This document shows, piece after piece, positions 30,901 through 45,900 of a stretch of DNA of 60,345 nucleotides (positions within the stretch are counted from its first letter, which is position 1; every line of letters begins with the position of its first letter). Below the pieces are notes generated by a model. That model saw nothing but the letters and a program-made list of their open reading frames with translations, searched no databases and was not told where the DNA came from. This DNA is from Mycobacterium kyorinense (GTDB lineage: Bacteria > Actinomycetota > Actinomycetes > Mycobacteriales > Mycobacteriaceae): the NCBI RefSeq assembly GCF_001672775.1, contig NZ_LZKJ01000115.1:1-60345 (forward strand), in the 5' to 3' direction. The translations under genes were made by a program, and so were the position numbers.

Positions 30901-33900
30901 CCCTCACCGACCTACAACATCGCGGTGGCGTTGCGGCTGCGCGGACGGCTTGACGCGGAGGCGCTGCGTGCGGCCCTGGGCGACGTCGTGGCCCGTCACG
31001 AAAGTCTCCGCACGCTGTTCGCGGCACCCGACGGGATCCCGCAGCAGGTGGTCATGTCGGCCGAGCGGGCCGGATTCGGTTGCGAGATCGTTGATGCGGC
31101 CGGGTGGCCGGAGAACCGGTTGAGCAAGGCCATCGGAGCGGCGGCACGGTATGCGTTCGACTTGGGAGCCGAGATCCCCTTGCGGGCACCGCTTTTCCAG
31201 ATCGCCGACGACGAGCACGTGCTGGTGGCGGTGGTGCATCACATCGCCGCCGACGGCTGGTCGATCAGGCCACTGGCGCGCGACCTCGCGGTGGCCTATG
31301 CCAGCCGCTGCGCAGGTCAAGCCCCCGACTGGGAGCCGCTGGCCGTGCAGTATGTCGATTACGCGTTGTGGCAGCGCACGCAGTTCGGCGATCTCGACGA
31401 CAGCGACAGCCCGATCGCCGCGCAGGTGGCCTACTGGGAGCAGGCCTTGGCCGGCATGCCCGAGCGCCTGGAGCTGCCGACCGACCGGCCCTACCCGCCG
31501 GTGGCCGACCACCGCGGCGCCCGGGTAGCCATCGACTGGCCGGCCGAGCTGCAGCAGCAGATTCGCCGGGTGGCCCGCGAAAACAACTCGACCAGTTTCA
31601 TGGTGATCCAGGCCGCTTTCGCCGCGCTGCTATCCACCATCACCGGCAGCAGCGATGTGGCGGTGGGCTTCCCGATCGCCGGGCGCCGCGTCCCGGTGCT
31701 CGACGAGCTGGTGGGCTTCTTCGTCAATACCTTGGTGTTGCGGGTCGACGTGTCCGGTAACCCCACGTTCGCCGAGCTGCTGGGTCAGGTGCGGCGGCGC
31801 AGCCTGGCCGCCTACGAGCACCAAGATGTGCCCTTCGAGGTTCTGGTGGAGCGGCTCAATCCCACCCGGAGCCTCACTCACCATCCGCTGATTCAAGTGG
31901 TGTTGGGCTGGCAGAACTTCCAGGACCATGATCCGGCCGCGGGCCTGGCGTTGGGTGACGTGCACGTCACGCCGATGCCGGTCGACACCCAAACCGCTCG
32001 AATGGATCTGGCGTTTTCGATGTCGGAACGGTGGAGCGAGGCCGGGGTGCCCGCCGGGATCGGCGGACAGGTGGAATTCCGCACCGATGTGTTCGACGCC
32101 GCCAGCATCGGGGCGCTCGTCGGGCGACTGGAGCGGATGTTGACGGCGATGACCGCCGATCCCGCACAGCGGGTTTCGTCGGTGAGTGTGCTCGACGAGC
32201 GCGAGGATGCCCGGCTGGATAGCTGGGGTAATCGCGCGGTGTTGACGCGGCCGGCGACCCCGGTGTCGGTGCCGGCACTGTTCGCCGCGCAGGTGGCCCG
32301 CACCCCGGACGCGGCAGCGGTGACCTTCGAGGGTCGGTCACTGACTTACCGCGAGCTTGATGAGGCGGCTAACCGGTTGGCTCACCTGTTGGCCGCGCAC
32401 GGCGCCGGCCCGGGCACGTTTGTGGCGCTGCTGTTTTCGCGTTCCGCCGAGGCGATTGTGGCGATCTTGGCGGTCCTCAAGAGCGGGGCGGCCTATCTGC
32501 CGATCGATCCTGCGCTGCCGTCGGCGCGCATCGGGTTCATGCTCACCGACGCCGAGCCGGTCGCGGCGATCACCACCACGGATCTCGTCGACCGGCTCGA
32601 CGGCCATGACCTCGTCGTCGTCGACGTGAACGATGCCGCTGTCGCCGCCCAGCCGGGCACGGCGCTGCCGACGCCCGCGCCGGACGACATCGCTCACTTG
32701 ATCTACACATCGGGCACTACCGGTGTGCCCAAGGGGGTGGCCGTCACTCACCACAACGTCACCCAGCTGTTCGACTCACTGGAAGCCGGCGTGCAATTGG
32801 CGACCGGACAGGTCTGGACGCAGTTCCATTCCTACGCGTTCGACTTTTCGGTGTGGGAGATCTGGGGTGCGCTGCTGCACGGCGGGCGACTGGTGGTAGT
32901 GCCCGACTTGGTGGCACGCTCACCGCAAGACTTCCACACGCTGTTGGTCGGCGAGCACGTCAGCGTGCTCACCCAAACCCCTTCAGCGGTGGGGGTGCTC
33001 GCAGCCGAGGGGCTGGAGTCGGCGACGTTGGTGATCGGCGCTGAGCCGTGCCCGCCCGAGTTGGTGGATCGGTGGGCGGCCGGACGGGTGATGGTCAACG
33101 TCTACGGTCCGACCGAGACGACAATGTGGGCCTCCAAGAGCACCCCGTTGACCCCGGGATCGGGCGCTCCGCCGATCGGCTCGCCGGTGACAGGCGCGGC
33201 CTTCTTCGTGCTCGATGCCTGGTTGCGGCCGGTGCCGCCGGGCGTGGTGGGTGAGTTGTATCTGGCGGGACGCGGTGTGGCGGTTGGCTATTGGCGGCGG
33301 TCCGGGCTGGCAGCATCACGGTTTGTGGCCTGTCCGTTCGGCGGTGCCGGGACTCGCATGTATCGCACCGGGGACCTGGTGTGCTGGGGGCCCGATGGAC
33401 AGCTGCGCTACCTGGGCCGCGCCGATGAACAGGTCAAAATCCGCGGCTACCGCATCGAACTCGGTGAAGTGCGCTCGGCGTTGTCCGGGCTGCCCGGAAT
33501 TGAGCAGGCGGTGGTGATCGCCCGCGAGGACCGGCCCGGTGACCACCGACTCGTCGGCTACATCACTGGGACAACCGATCCCGCCGAGGCGCGCGCCGCG
33601 CTGGCTCAGCGGCTGCCGGCCTACATGGTGCCGTCGGCGGTGGTAGTGCTGGATGCTCTGCCCATCACGGTCAACGGCAAACTCGACACCCGCGCGCTAC
33701 CCGCACCCGAATATCAGGAGGCCGGCCGTTACCGCGCTCCGGCCAACCCCACCGAGGAGATCCTGGCCGGCATCTATGCCGAACTGCTGGGAATCGAGCG
33801 GGTCGGGGTCGACGATTCGTTCTTCGAACTGGGTGGGGATTCGCTGTCGACGATGCGCCTGATCGCGGCGATCAACGGCGCGCTGGACGTCGACCTTTCG

Positions 33901-36900
33901 GTGCGCACCGTATTCGAAGCGCCCACGGTCGCCCAACTGGCACCGCATGTCGATCAGGGCGCGGGCCGGTTGGAGCTCGTGGCGGCTGGGGAACGACCCG
34001 CGGCGATTCCGTTGTCGTTCGCCCAGAGCCGGTTGTGGTTCATCGAGCAGTTGCAGGGCCCCTCACCGATTTACAACATCGCGGCCGCGCTGCGGCTGAC
34101 CGGGCCGCTTGATGTCGAGGCGCTGCGGGCGGCGCTGGCCGACGTCGTCGGCCGCCACGAAAGTCTGCGCACACTGTTCCCGGCACCGCAGGGAACACCT
34201 GAGCAAGTGGTCGTGCCCGTTGAGCGGGTGCACATCGGGTGTGACGTCGTTGACGCCACCGAATGGCCGGCAAGCCAACTGGATCAGGCCGTTGATTCGG
34301 CGGCACGCTACACGTTCGACTTGGCCGCTGAAATCCCTTTGCAGGCAAGTCTGTTCCGGGTCGCCGAGCACGAACATGTGCTGCTGATCGTGGTGCACCA
34401 TATCGCCGCGGACGGTTGGTCGTTGCGGCCGTTGGCCGCTGATTTGGGGGTTGCCTATGCCAGCCGGTGCGCCGGCCGAGCCCCCGGGTGGGCTGCGTTG
34501 GCGGTGCAGTATGTCGATTACACCTTGTGGCAGCGTAATTGGCTTGGCGACCTCGACGACCGGGATAGCCGTGTCGCTGCGGAGCTCGAGTTCTGGACGC
34601 AGACGCTGGCCGGAATGCCCGAACGCCTCGACTTGCCCACCGATCGGCCTTACCCACCGGTCGCTGACCATCGCGGCGCCACCGTGGCCGTGTATTGGCC
34701 GGCAGCGCTGCAGCAGCAGGTTCGGCAAGTGGCCCGCGAGCACAACGCGACCACCTTCATGGTGATGCAGGCCGCCCTGGCGGTACTGCTCGCCAAACTC
34801 AGCGCGAGTCCTGATGTGTCGGTTGGCTTTCCGATCGCCGGACGTCGTGACCGCGCACTCGATGAGCTGGTCGGCTTTTTCGTCAACACCCTGGTACTGC
34901 GGGTCGACCTGTCCGGTGATCCCAGCTTTGCCGAGCTGCTGGACCAGGTGCGGACGCGCAGCCTAGCCGCCTACGAGCATCAGGACGTGCCCTTCGAGGT
35001 GCTGGTGGAACGGCTCAACCCCACCCGAAGCCTGACCCATCACCCTTTGGTCCAGGTGATGTTGGCCTGGCAGAACTTGCCGTGGCAAGACGACGATCCC
35101 GCCGCCGGGCTGACTTTGGGTGACCTGGAAGTCACGCCGCTGCCGGTGGAAAGCCACACCGCCCGGATGGATCTGGTCTTTGCGTTGGCCGAACGGTGGA
35201 GTCAGGCCGGCGAGCCCGCCGGGATCGGCGGCAGGGTGGAATTTCGCACCGATGTGTTCGACGCGGTCAGCATTCAGACAATCATCGAGCGGTTGCAGCG
35301 GGTGCTGACGGCCGCGGCGGCCGATCCGACGCGGTCGTTGTCGTCGGTGGATCTGCTCGATGAGACTGAGCACGCCCGGCTGGATGAGGTCGGGAACCGG
35401 GCGGTGTTGACCGGGCCGGTGCCGGCACCGCTGTCTATTCCGGCGTTGTTCGCCCAGCAGGTCGCCCACGCACCCGAGGCGGTGGCGCTGACAAGCGGAG
35501 GTCGGTCGCTGACCTACCGCGAGCTCAATGGGTCGGCGAATCAGTTGGCGCACTTGCTGCTTGGGTACGGAGCGCGCCCAGGGGAGTGTGTGGCGCTGCT
35601 GTTGCCGCGGTCGGCCGAGGCGGTCATCGCGGTGTTGGCGGTGCTGAAAACCGGGGCAGCGTACCTACCGATCGACCCGGCGGTACCGGCGGCGCGGATC
35701 GAGTTCATGCTTGCCGATGCCGCGCCGGTTGCGGCGATCACCAGCGCCGAGCTGGCCGATTTGCTCGACGGCAACGACGTGCTGGTCGTCGACGTCAATG
35801 ACCCTGCCGTCGACGCGCATCCCAGCACCGCGCCGGTGGAGCCAAGCCCGGCCGATATCGCCTACCTCATCTACACATCCGGTACCACCGGCACGCCAAA
35901 GGGTGTGGCAATTACGCACCACAACGTGACCCAGCTGCTGGCCTCGCTGGAAGCCGGGCTCCCGGCCGCGGGGGTATGGAGCCAGAGTCACTCGCTGGCC
36001 TTCGACGTCTCGGTGTGGGAGATGTTCGGCGCGTTGTTACGCGGTGGACAGCTGGTGGTGGTGCCCGAGCCGGCGGTGCGCTCTCCGAAAGCGTTGCACG
36101 ACTTGCTGATCGATGAACGGGTCACCGTCTTGACCCAGACTCCGTCGGCGGTGATGGCGTTATCACCCGACGGGCTGGAATCAACGGCGTTGGTAATGGC
36201 CGGTGAGGCGTGCCCGGCCGAGGTGGTGGACCGCTGGGCGTCGGGACGGGTAATGGTCAACGCGTACGGCCCCACCGAAACGACGATGTGTGTGGTGATC
36301 AGCGCGCCGCTGACACCAGCGCCCGGTGTGGTGCCGATCGGTTCGCCGGTAGCAGGCGCGGCGCTGTTCGTACTGGACGGCTCCTTGCGTCCGGTGCCCG
36401 CAGGCGTGGTCGGGGAGTTGTATGTCGCCGGCGCCGGTCTGGGATACGGGTATGTGCGACGCGCGGGGTTGACCGCATCGCGGTTTGTGGCGTGCCCGTT
36501 CGGGGCGCCCGCAACGCGCATGTATCGCACCGGTGATCTGGTGTGTTGGCGCCGCGACGGACAACTGCAGTATCTGGGGCGCGCTGATGAGCAGGTCAAA
36601 ATCCGCGGCTACCGCATCGAACTCGGCGAAGTCCAAGCCGCCCTGAACGCGCTCGACGGGGTGGATCAGGCCGTGGTCATCGCCCGCGACGACGGCCCCG
36701 GCGACAAACGCCTGGTCGGTTATGTGACCGGCACCGGTGATCCCGCCGGGATGCGCGCGGCGCTGGCTGACCGGTTACCGGCGTACATGGTGCCAGCTGC
36801 AGTGGTGGTGCTCGATGCGCTGCCGCTGACACCGAATGGCAAACTCGACACTCGCGGCCTACCCGCGCCCGAATACACCGCCGGCGAGTATCGAGCACCG

Positions 36901-39900
36901 AGCAACGCCGTCGAGGAGATCCTGGCCGGCATCTACGCCCAGGTGCTCGACGTCCAGCGCGTCGGGATGGACGACTCGTTCTTCGACCTGGGCGGCGACA
37001 GCATTTCGGCGATGCGCCTGATCGCGAAGATCAACACCAATTTGAATGCCGCGCTTGCGGTTCGCGCTGTGTTCGAAGCGCCCACGGTGGCCGAGTTGGC
37101 GCCGCGAATCGGGGAGGACGCCGGCCGGTTCGAGCCGCTGACGGCCGGGGAGCGTCCGGCGGTGGTCCCGTTGTCGTTCGCCCAGAGCCGGTTGTGGTTC
37201 TTGGATCAGTTGCAGGGACCCTCGCCGGTTTACAACATGTCGACAGCGTTGCGGTTGGACGGGCGCCTTGACGTCGAGGCGTTGGGTGCGGGACTGGCCG
37301 ACGTGGTGGCACGTCACGAGAGCCTGCGCACATTGTTCATGGCTCCCGACGGGATACCTCAGCAGGTGGTGGTGCCCGCCGACCGAGCCGAGTTGGATTG
37401 GCACGTCGTCGATGCGGCGGGCTGGCCGACGGCGCAGCTGGACGAGGCGATCGACACTGCGGCGCGCTACGCCTTTGTTCTTTCTTCCGAAATCCCGCTC
37501 CGGGCAACCCTTTTCCGGGTCGCCGAGGATCGGCATGTGTTGGTGGCCGCAGTGCATCACATCGCCGCCGACGGCTCGTCGATCACTCCGCTGGTGCGTG
37601 ATCTGGGTGTGGCGTATGCCAGCCGCTGTGCGGGGCAAGCCCCGGGGTGGGCCGATTTGGCCGTGCAGTATGTCGATTACACGCTGTGGCAACGCGCCCA
37701 ATTCGGTGACCTCGACGATGACAGCAGTCCTATCGCTACGCAACTGGCGTATTGGGAAGAGGCGCTGGACGGGATGCCCGAGCGGCTGCAGCTGCCCACC
37801 GACCGGCCCTATCCACTGGTGGCCGATCAGCGCGGCGCCACCGTGGCGGTGGATTGGCCGGCGGAGCTGCAGCAGCAGGTTGCCCGGGTGGCCCGTGAGC
37901 ACAACGCCACCAGCTTCATGGTGATGCAGGCCGCCCTGGCGGTACTGTTCGCCAAGCTCAGCGCCAGTTCTGATGTGGCGGTGGGTTTCCCGATCGCCGG
38001 GCGTCGCGATCCGGCACTTGATGATTTGGTCGGCTTTTTCGTCAACACGTTGGTGCTGCGGGTCGACGCGGCCGGTGATCCCAGCTTTGCCGAGCTGTTG
38101 ACTCAGGTGCGCGCACGCAGCCTGGCCGCCTACGAGCATCAGGACGTGCCGTTCGAGGTACTGGTCGAGCGGCTCAACCCGACTCGATCCCTGGCCCATC
38201 ATCCGCTGGTGCAGGTGATGCTGGCCTGGCAAAACCTGCCGGGCCACACCAGCGATCCCTCCGGCGGGCTGGCGTTGGGTGATGTCCACGTCGCCCCGAT
38301 CCCGGTGGACACCCACACCGCGCGGATGGATTTGCTGTTTTCGCTGGCCGAACGGTGGAGCGAAAATGGTGAGGCCGCAGGCATCGGCGGCACGGTGGAA
38401 TTCCGCACCGATGTGTTCGACGCTGCCAGTATCGCGACGCTGATCGAGCGGTTGCGCCGCGTGTTGATGGCCATGACCGCCGATCCGACACGGTCGTTGT
38501 CGTCGATGGATCTGCTCGACGAGGCCGAGCATGCCCACCTTGATGCGCTCGGGAACCGGGCAGCGTTGACAGCGAATTTGCCGGCGCCGGCGTCGGTTCC
38601 GGCGTTGTTCGCCCAGCAGGTGGCTCGCACTCCGGAAGCGGTGGCGGTGACTTGCGAGGGCCGGTCACTGACATATCGCGAACTCGACGAGGCTGCTAAC
38701 CGATTGGCGCAGCTGCTCGTCGGCCACGGGGCCGGCCCCGGGCAGTGTGTGGCGCTGCTGTTGTCGCGTTCAGCCGAAGCGATCGTGGCGATCATGGCCG
38801 TGCTCAAGAGCGGGGCGGCCTATCTGCCGATCGACCCGGCTCTGCCGGCGTCCCGGCTCGGGTTCATGCTCGCCGACGCCGCGCCGATCGCTGCGGTCAC
38901 CACCGCTGATCTCGCGGAGCGGGTGGCCGGTCATGACGTGCGGGTCCTTGATGTCCATGACCCCGCCGTCGACACGCAGCCCGACACGGCGCCGTCGGCG
39001 CCGGAGCCGGACGACATTGCCTACCTGATCTACACCTCGGGCACCACCGGTGTTCCCAAAGGGGTTGCCGTCACCCATCACAACGTCACCCAGTTGTTGA
39101 CAACAGCCGATACTGGCCTGCCGCGCATGGCGGTGTGGAGCCAATGGCATTCGTTGGCTTTCGACGTCTCGGTGTGGGAGATCCTGGGCGCGCTGCTGCA
39201 TGGCGGACGGCTAGTCGTGGTACCCGAATCGGTGGCGGGCTCGCCGGAAGACCTGCACGCGTTGCTGGTCGCTGAAGAGGTCAACGTGTTGAGTCAGACG
39301 CCGTCGGCGGCGCGGATGCTCTCCGCCGACGGTTTGGAGTCGACGGCGCTGGTGGTGGCCGGTGAGGCCTGCCCGACCGAGTTGGTGGACCGCTGGGCGG
39401 CGGGGCGGCTGATGATCAACGCGTACGGCCCGACTGAAGCCACCGTGTACGCGGCGATCAGTGCACCGCTGACCGCGGGATCCGATGTGGTGCCGATTGG
39501 TTCGCCGGTGGCCGGCGCGGCACTGTTTGTCCTTGACGAGTGGCTGCGGCCGACGCCACACGGTGTGGTCGGTGAATTGTATGTAGCCGGTGCCGGATTG
39601 GCATGCGGGTATGTGCGACGCGCGGCATTGACTGCGTCGCGGTTTGTGGCCTGTCCGTTCGGCGGGGACGGGGAACGGATGTATCGCACCGGTGATGTGG
39701 TGCGGTGGGGCGCCGATGGGCAACTGCAGTACCTGGGGCGCACCGATGAGCAGGTCAAGATCCGCGGCTACCGTATCGAACTCGGGGAAATCCAAACGGC
39801 ATTGAGTGCGCTCGACGGCGTCCAGCAGGCAGTGGTGGTCGCCCGCGAGGACCGCCCCGGCGACAAGCGCCTGGTCGGTTACGTCACCGGGACTGCCGAT

Positions 39901-42900
39901 CCAGCCCAGGTGCGTTCCCGGCTGGCCGACCAACTGCCGGGCTACATGGTCCCGGCGGCGGTGATGGTGCTCGACGCGCTGCCGCTGACACCCAACGGCA
40001 AACTCGACAGCCGCGCCCTGCCGGCACCGGAATACACGGCCGGGGAGTATCGCGCTCCGGGCAACGCCGTTGAGGAGATCCTGGCCGGCATCTACGCCCA
40101 GGTGCTGGGGCTCGAGCAGGTCGGAATCGACGACTCGTTCTTCGACTCGGGCGGGGACAGCATCTTGGCGATGCAGGTGGTGGCACGGGCGCGCGCCGCG
40201 GGCCTGATGTGCCGGCCGCGCGACGTGTTCGTCGAGCAGACCGTGGCCCGGCTGGCCCGGGTGGTCGAAGTGGCCGACAGCGCCGACGACGGTGACGACG
40301 GCGTCGGCGAGGTCGCGGCCACTCCGATCATGCATTGGCTGCACAGCGTCGACGGTCCGGTGGACCAGTTCAACCAGACGATGGTGCTGCACGCTCCCGG
40401 CGGGGCCGACGAGGCCGACGCGTTGATTGTGTTGCAAGCCTTGCTCGATCGCCACGCCATGTTACGGCTGCGCGTCAACGACGACGGTGCCGGTGGCTTC
40501 TCGTTGACGGTGCCCGAGCCAGGGACGGTGGCCGCGCGCGGGCGCCTGCAGGCGGTGCCGGAGTTGACGGATGCAGCGCTGATCGAGGCCCGGGCGCGGC
40601 TGAACCCGAGCACCGGCGCGATGCTCAGCGCCCTGTGGGTAGCCGACAGCAGCCAACTGGTATTGATCGTTCACCACCTGGCCGTCGACGCGGTCTCCTG
40701 GTGGATTCTGTTGGAAGACATCAACACTGCGTGGGCTCAGCACCGCGACGGTCATGCGGTGATGTTGCCGGCGACCGGCACCTCGTTCGCCCGGTGGGCG
40801 GCGCTGCTCAGTGAACACGCTCGAACACCGGAAGTCGTTGCCCACGAGCAGCATTGGCGGCAGGTGGCGACGACACCGGCGGCCTTGCCCGCTGTGCGGC
40901 CCGAAACCGACACGTTTGCCACGGCCGGGCATTTGTCGATGCCGGTGGACGCCGAAATCACCCGCATGTTGCTGAGCGAGGTGCCGGCAGCGTTTCACGC
41001 CGCGACACACGACATCCTGCTGATCGCGTTCGGGTTGGCGGTAGCGGAGTTCGTGGGCAACGGCAGCGCCCCGATCGGCATCGACGTCGAAGGCCACGGG
41101 CGTCACGAGGAGCTGAGCCCGCACGTGGACTTGTCTCACACAGTGGGATGGTTCACCACCAAATCCCCGGTGGCGCTGACCGTCGGTGGGCTGTCCTGGG
41201 CGCAGGTGGTCGCCGGCGACGCGGCGCTGGGGGCAATGATCAAAGACGCCAAAGAGCAGCTTCGCGCCCTGCCCGACAGTCTGACGTACGGTCTGTTGCG
41301 CTATCTGAACACCGATGTCGACCTCGGTGACTGCGAGCCGCCGATCGGATTCAATTACCTGGGCCGCGTGGGTATCTCGGCGGCCGAGGCGTCCGGTGAC
41401 CTGTGGCGAATCAGCCCGGACGGCTTGTCGGTTACCGGCGCGGCGACGGCCATACCGATGCCGCTGATGCACACCGTGGAGCTCAACGCGGCCGCCGTCG
41501 ACACCGAAGCCGGACCGCGGCTGCAGGCGAATTGGACGTGGGCGCCGTCGGCGCTCGACGAAGCGCAGATCAGCCGGCTCAGCCGGTTGTGGTCTGAGGC
41601 GCTGGGCGGAATCTGCACGCATGTCCGAGACGGTGGCGGGGGATTGACGCCATCCGATATCACTCCGGCCCGGCTCAGCCAGCATCAGATCGACGAACTG
41701 CAGACGCAATGCCGCATCGCCGACGTGCTTCCGCTGACAGCGGTGCAAGAGGGGCTGCTCTTCCACGCAAATACGGTGCGGGGCACCGACGACCTGTACG
41801 CCGGGCAGTTGGACATCAGCCTGACCGGCGGCCTCGATCCCCACCGGCTGCGCGACGCGATGCACACAGTGGTCGACCGGCACCCCAACCTGGTGGCCCG
41901 GTTCTGCCCGCAGTTCGACGAGCCAGTGCAGATCATCCCCGCTGATCCGGTGGTGGCGTGGCGCTACCTCGAACTCAACGACGACGTCGACCGCGATGAG
42001 CAGATCCAGCGGCTCTGCGCGGCCGAGCGCGCCGCGGTCTGCGACCTCGCCAACCAGCCGGCGTTTCGGAGCGTCCTGATCCGCACCGCACCAGACCGGC
42101 ACCGGTTGGTGTTGACCAATCACCACATCGTGCTCGATGGCTGGTCGATGCCGATCCTGCTGGGCGAGCTTTTCGCCGCGTATTACGGGCAGCAGCTGCC
42201 CCCGGCATCGCCTTACCGCAGCTTCGTTACCTGGCTGGCCGCCCGGGACGCCGAGGGTGCCCGCGCCGCCTGGCGCGAGGTGTTCGCCGGTTTCGACGCT
42301 CCGACGTTGGTCGGGCCTCAGGACGGGTTGGAGCCGGGCCCTCGAGGTGTGAAAGCCCTTGGGCTGCCGGCAGAAATCACCCAAGCCGTCAACGAACTGG
42401 CCCGCTCGAGTCATACCACGGTCAACATCGTGCTGCAGGGTGCATGGGCTCTGCTGTTGAGTTCGCTGACCGGCCAACAGGATGTCGCGTTTGGCACCAC
42501 GGTGTCGGGGCGGCCGGCCGACCTGGCCGACGCGGAATCGATGGTCGGACTGCTGATCAACACGGTGGGTGTGCGTGCGCGCATCACCGCATCGACGACG
42601 ACCACCGACCTGCTGGATCAGCTGCAGGGCGCCTACACCAACACGCTTGAGCACCAGCACGTGGCGCTGAGCGAGATTCACCGAATCACCGGTCAGGACA
42701 AGCTGTTCGACACGCTGTTCGCGTTCGAAAACTACCCGATCGACAGCGGAGCGTTGGTAGGTGACCACGAATTCGCCATCACCGATATCACCAGCCGGGA
42801 ATCCACCCATTACCCGCTGACGATGCAAGCCCAGCCGGGCCACGAACTGCGGCTGCGCCTCGAATACGACGCTGATGTGTTCGACGGGACCAGTATCGAG

Positions 42901-45900
42901 GCACTGGTCGAACGGTTGCGGCGGGTGTTGGCGGCGATGATCGCCGACCCGGCACAGCCGTTGTCGTCGATGGATCTGCTCGACGAGCGCGAGCATGCCC
43001 GGCTTGATGCGCTCGGCAACCGGGCGGTGCTGACCCGACCGTCGGCGCGGGTGTCGATCCCGGCGTTGTTCGCCGAGCAGGTGGCCCGCGCTCCGGAGGC
43101 GGTGGCGGTGACCTGCGACGGCTGGTCACTGACGTATCGGGAGCTAGACGACGCCGCTAACCGGTTGGCGCAGTTGCTGACCGGCCGCCGCGTAGGCCCG
43201 GGTGAGTCTGTGGCGCTTCTGTTTTCACGCTCGACCGATGCGATCGTGGCGATCTTGGCGGCGCTCAAGGCTGGGGCGGCCTATCTGCCGATCGACCCGG
43301 CGCTGCCGGCGGCCCGGATCGAGTTCATGCTCGCCGATGCCGCACCGCGCGCGGCGATCACCACCGCTGATTTGGCTGACCGGCTCGACGGATACGAACT
43401 AGAGATCATCGATGTGCACGACCCCGCCGTCGACGCCCAACCCAGCACCGCGCCGTCGGCGCCGGAGCCCGACGATATCGCCTACTTCATCTACACCTCC
43501 GGCACCACCGGGATTCCGAAAGGCGTGGCAGTCACCCATCACAACGTGACTCGGCTGTTCGACTCACTGCAGGTGGGGCTGCACCTCGGGCCGGAACACG
43601 TGTGGACGCAGTGTCACTCCTACGCCTTCGACTACTCGGTGTGGGAGATCTGGGGTGCACTGCTGCACGGCGGTCGCCTGGTGGTGGTGCCCGAGTCGGT
43701 AGCCCGTTTCCCGGAGAACCTCCACAATCTGCTGGTTGATGAACAGGTCACCGTGTTGAGCCAAACCCCTTCTGCGATAGGCATGTTGTCACGCGAGGGG
43801 CTGGATTCAGCGGCGTTGGTGATCGCCGCGGAGCCCTGCCCAACCGAGTTGGTGGACCGGTGGGCGCCCGGTCGGGTGATGATCAACGGCTACGGTCCGA
43901 CCGAGACGACGGTGTATGCGACGGTCAGCTCGTTGACCGCGGGGACGGGTGTGGTGCCGATCGGTTCGCCGGTGCCAGGCGCGGCGTTGTTCGTGTTGGA
44001 CGGCTGGTTGCGGCCGGTCCCCGCCGGGGTGGCCGGCGAGTTGTATGTGGCCGGCGCCGGGGTGGCCTGCGGGTACGTGCGCCGCGGAGGATTGACCGCG
44101 GCGCGGTTTGTGGCCTGCCCGTTCGGGGGGACCGGCGAGCGGATGTATCGCACCGGAGATCTGGTGTGTTGGGGCGCTGATGGGCAGCTGCGGTATCTGG
44201 GGCGCGCCGATGAGCAAGTCAAGATCCGCGGCTATCGCATCGAGCTCGGCGAAGTCCAGGCCGCCCTGAACGCCCTCGACGGCGTCCAGCAGGCGGTGGT
44301 CATCGCCCGCGAGGACCGGCCCGGCGACAAGCGCCTCGTCGGTTATGTGATCGGCACCGCCGACCCGGCCGAGGCGCGCGGTCAACTGGCGCAGCGGCTA
44401 CCGGCCTACATGGTGCCCGCAGCGGTGGTGGTGTTAGACGCACTGCCGTTGACCGTCAACGGCAAACTCGACGCTAGGGCCCTGCCGTCGCCGGAATACC
44501 GGGACGCCGATCATTACCGCGCCCCGGCCAACCCCACCGAGGAGCTTCTGGCCGGCATTTACGCCGAGGTCCTCGGACTCAAGCGCGTTGGGATCGACGA
44601 CTCGTTCTTCGATCTGGGCGGCGACAGCATCTCCGCGATGCGCTTGATCGCGGCGATCAATGCTGCCCTGGATGGCGAACTTTCGGTACGTGCGGTATTC
44701 GAGGCGCCCACCATCGCCCAGTTGGCGCGCAGCGTCGGCGAGGGTGCGGGCCGGCTACCCGGTTTGGCGGCAGCTGAGCGGCCCGCGACTGTCCCGCTGT
44801 CGTTTGCCCAAACCCGATTGTGGCTTTTGGACCAGTTGCAGGGCCCCTCGTCGGTTTACAACATCCCGGTGTCACTGCGGCTGCGGGGCCAGCTTGATAC
44901 CCACGCGCTGCATGCGGCGTTAGTCGATGTGATCGCCCGTCACGAAAGCCTGCGAACGCTGTTCCCGGCGCCCGAGGGCACGCCTCAGCAGGTGGTTATC
45001 CCCGTCGAGCGGGCCGACTTCGGTTGGCAGAATGTCGATGCCAGCACCTGGACGACCGACCGGCTTGCCGAGGCTGTCGGCGCGACAGCGCGCCACGCAT
45101 TTGATCTGGCCACCGAGATCCCTTTGCGGGCGAAGCTTTTCCAGATCGCCGAAGACGAGCACGTGTTGGCGGCAGTAGTACATCACATTGCCGCCGACGG
45201 CTCGTCGATCACTCCGCTGGTGCGTGACCTGGGTATGGCGTATGCCAGCCGGTGTGCGGGGCAAGCCCCGGGGTGGGCCGATTTGGCCGTGCAGTATGTC
45301 GATTACACGCTGTGGCAACGCGCCCAGCTCGGCGACCTCGATGACAGCAGCAGTCCCATCGCCGCCCAGCTGGACTACTGGGAAGAGGCGCTGGCCGGGA
45401 TGCCCGAGCGGCTGCAGCTGCCCACCGACCGGCCCTATCCACTGGTGGCCGATCAGCGCGGCGCTACCGTGGCGGTGGAGTGGCCGGGGCAGTTGCAACA
45501 GCAGGTTGCCCGGGTGGCCCGTGAGCACAACGCCACCAGCTTCATGGTGATGCAAGCCGCATTGGCCATCCTGTTGTCCAACGTCAGCATGAATTCTGAT
45601 GTGGCGGTAGGGTTCCCGATCGCCGGACGCCGCGATCCGGTGCTCGATGATGTGGTCGGCTTTTTCGTCAACACGTTGGTGCTGCGGGTCGAGGTGACCG
45701 GTGATCCCAGCTTTGCCGAGCTGCTGGGTCAGGTGCGGGCACGCAGCCTGGCCGCTTACGAGCATCAGGATGTGCCGTTCGAGGTACTGGTGGAGCGGCT
45801 CAACCCGACTCGATCTATGGCCCATCACCCGCTGGTGCAGGTGATGCTGGCCTGGCAGAACTTCGGCGGGCACAGCGCCGATCCCTCCGGCGGGCTGGCT

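Noticed and set aside
40462..42996. An 844-codon open frame on the minus strand inside the synthetase
   Set aside because: High-GC coding DNA leaves long antisense frames open. This one, and similar ones at 36859-38538 and 21976-23619, are Arg/His/Gln-rich, have no domains, and lie opposite clearly conserved NRPS motifs.
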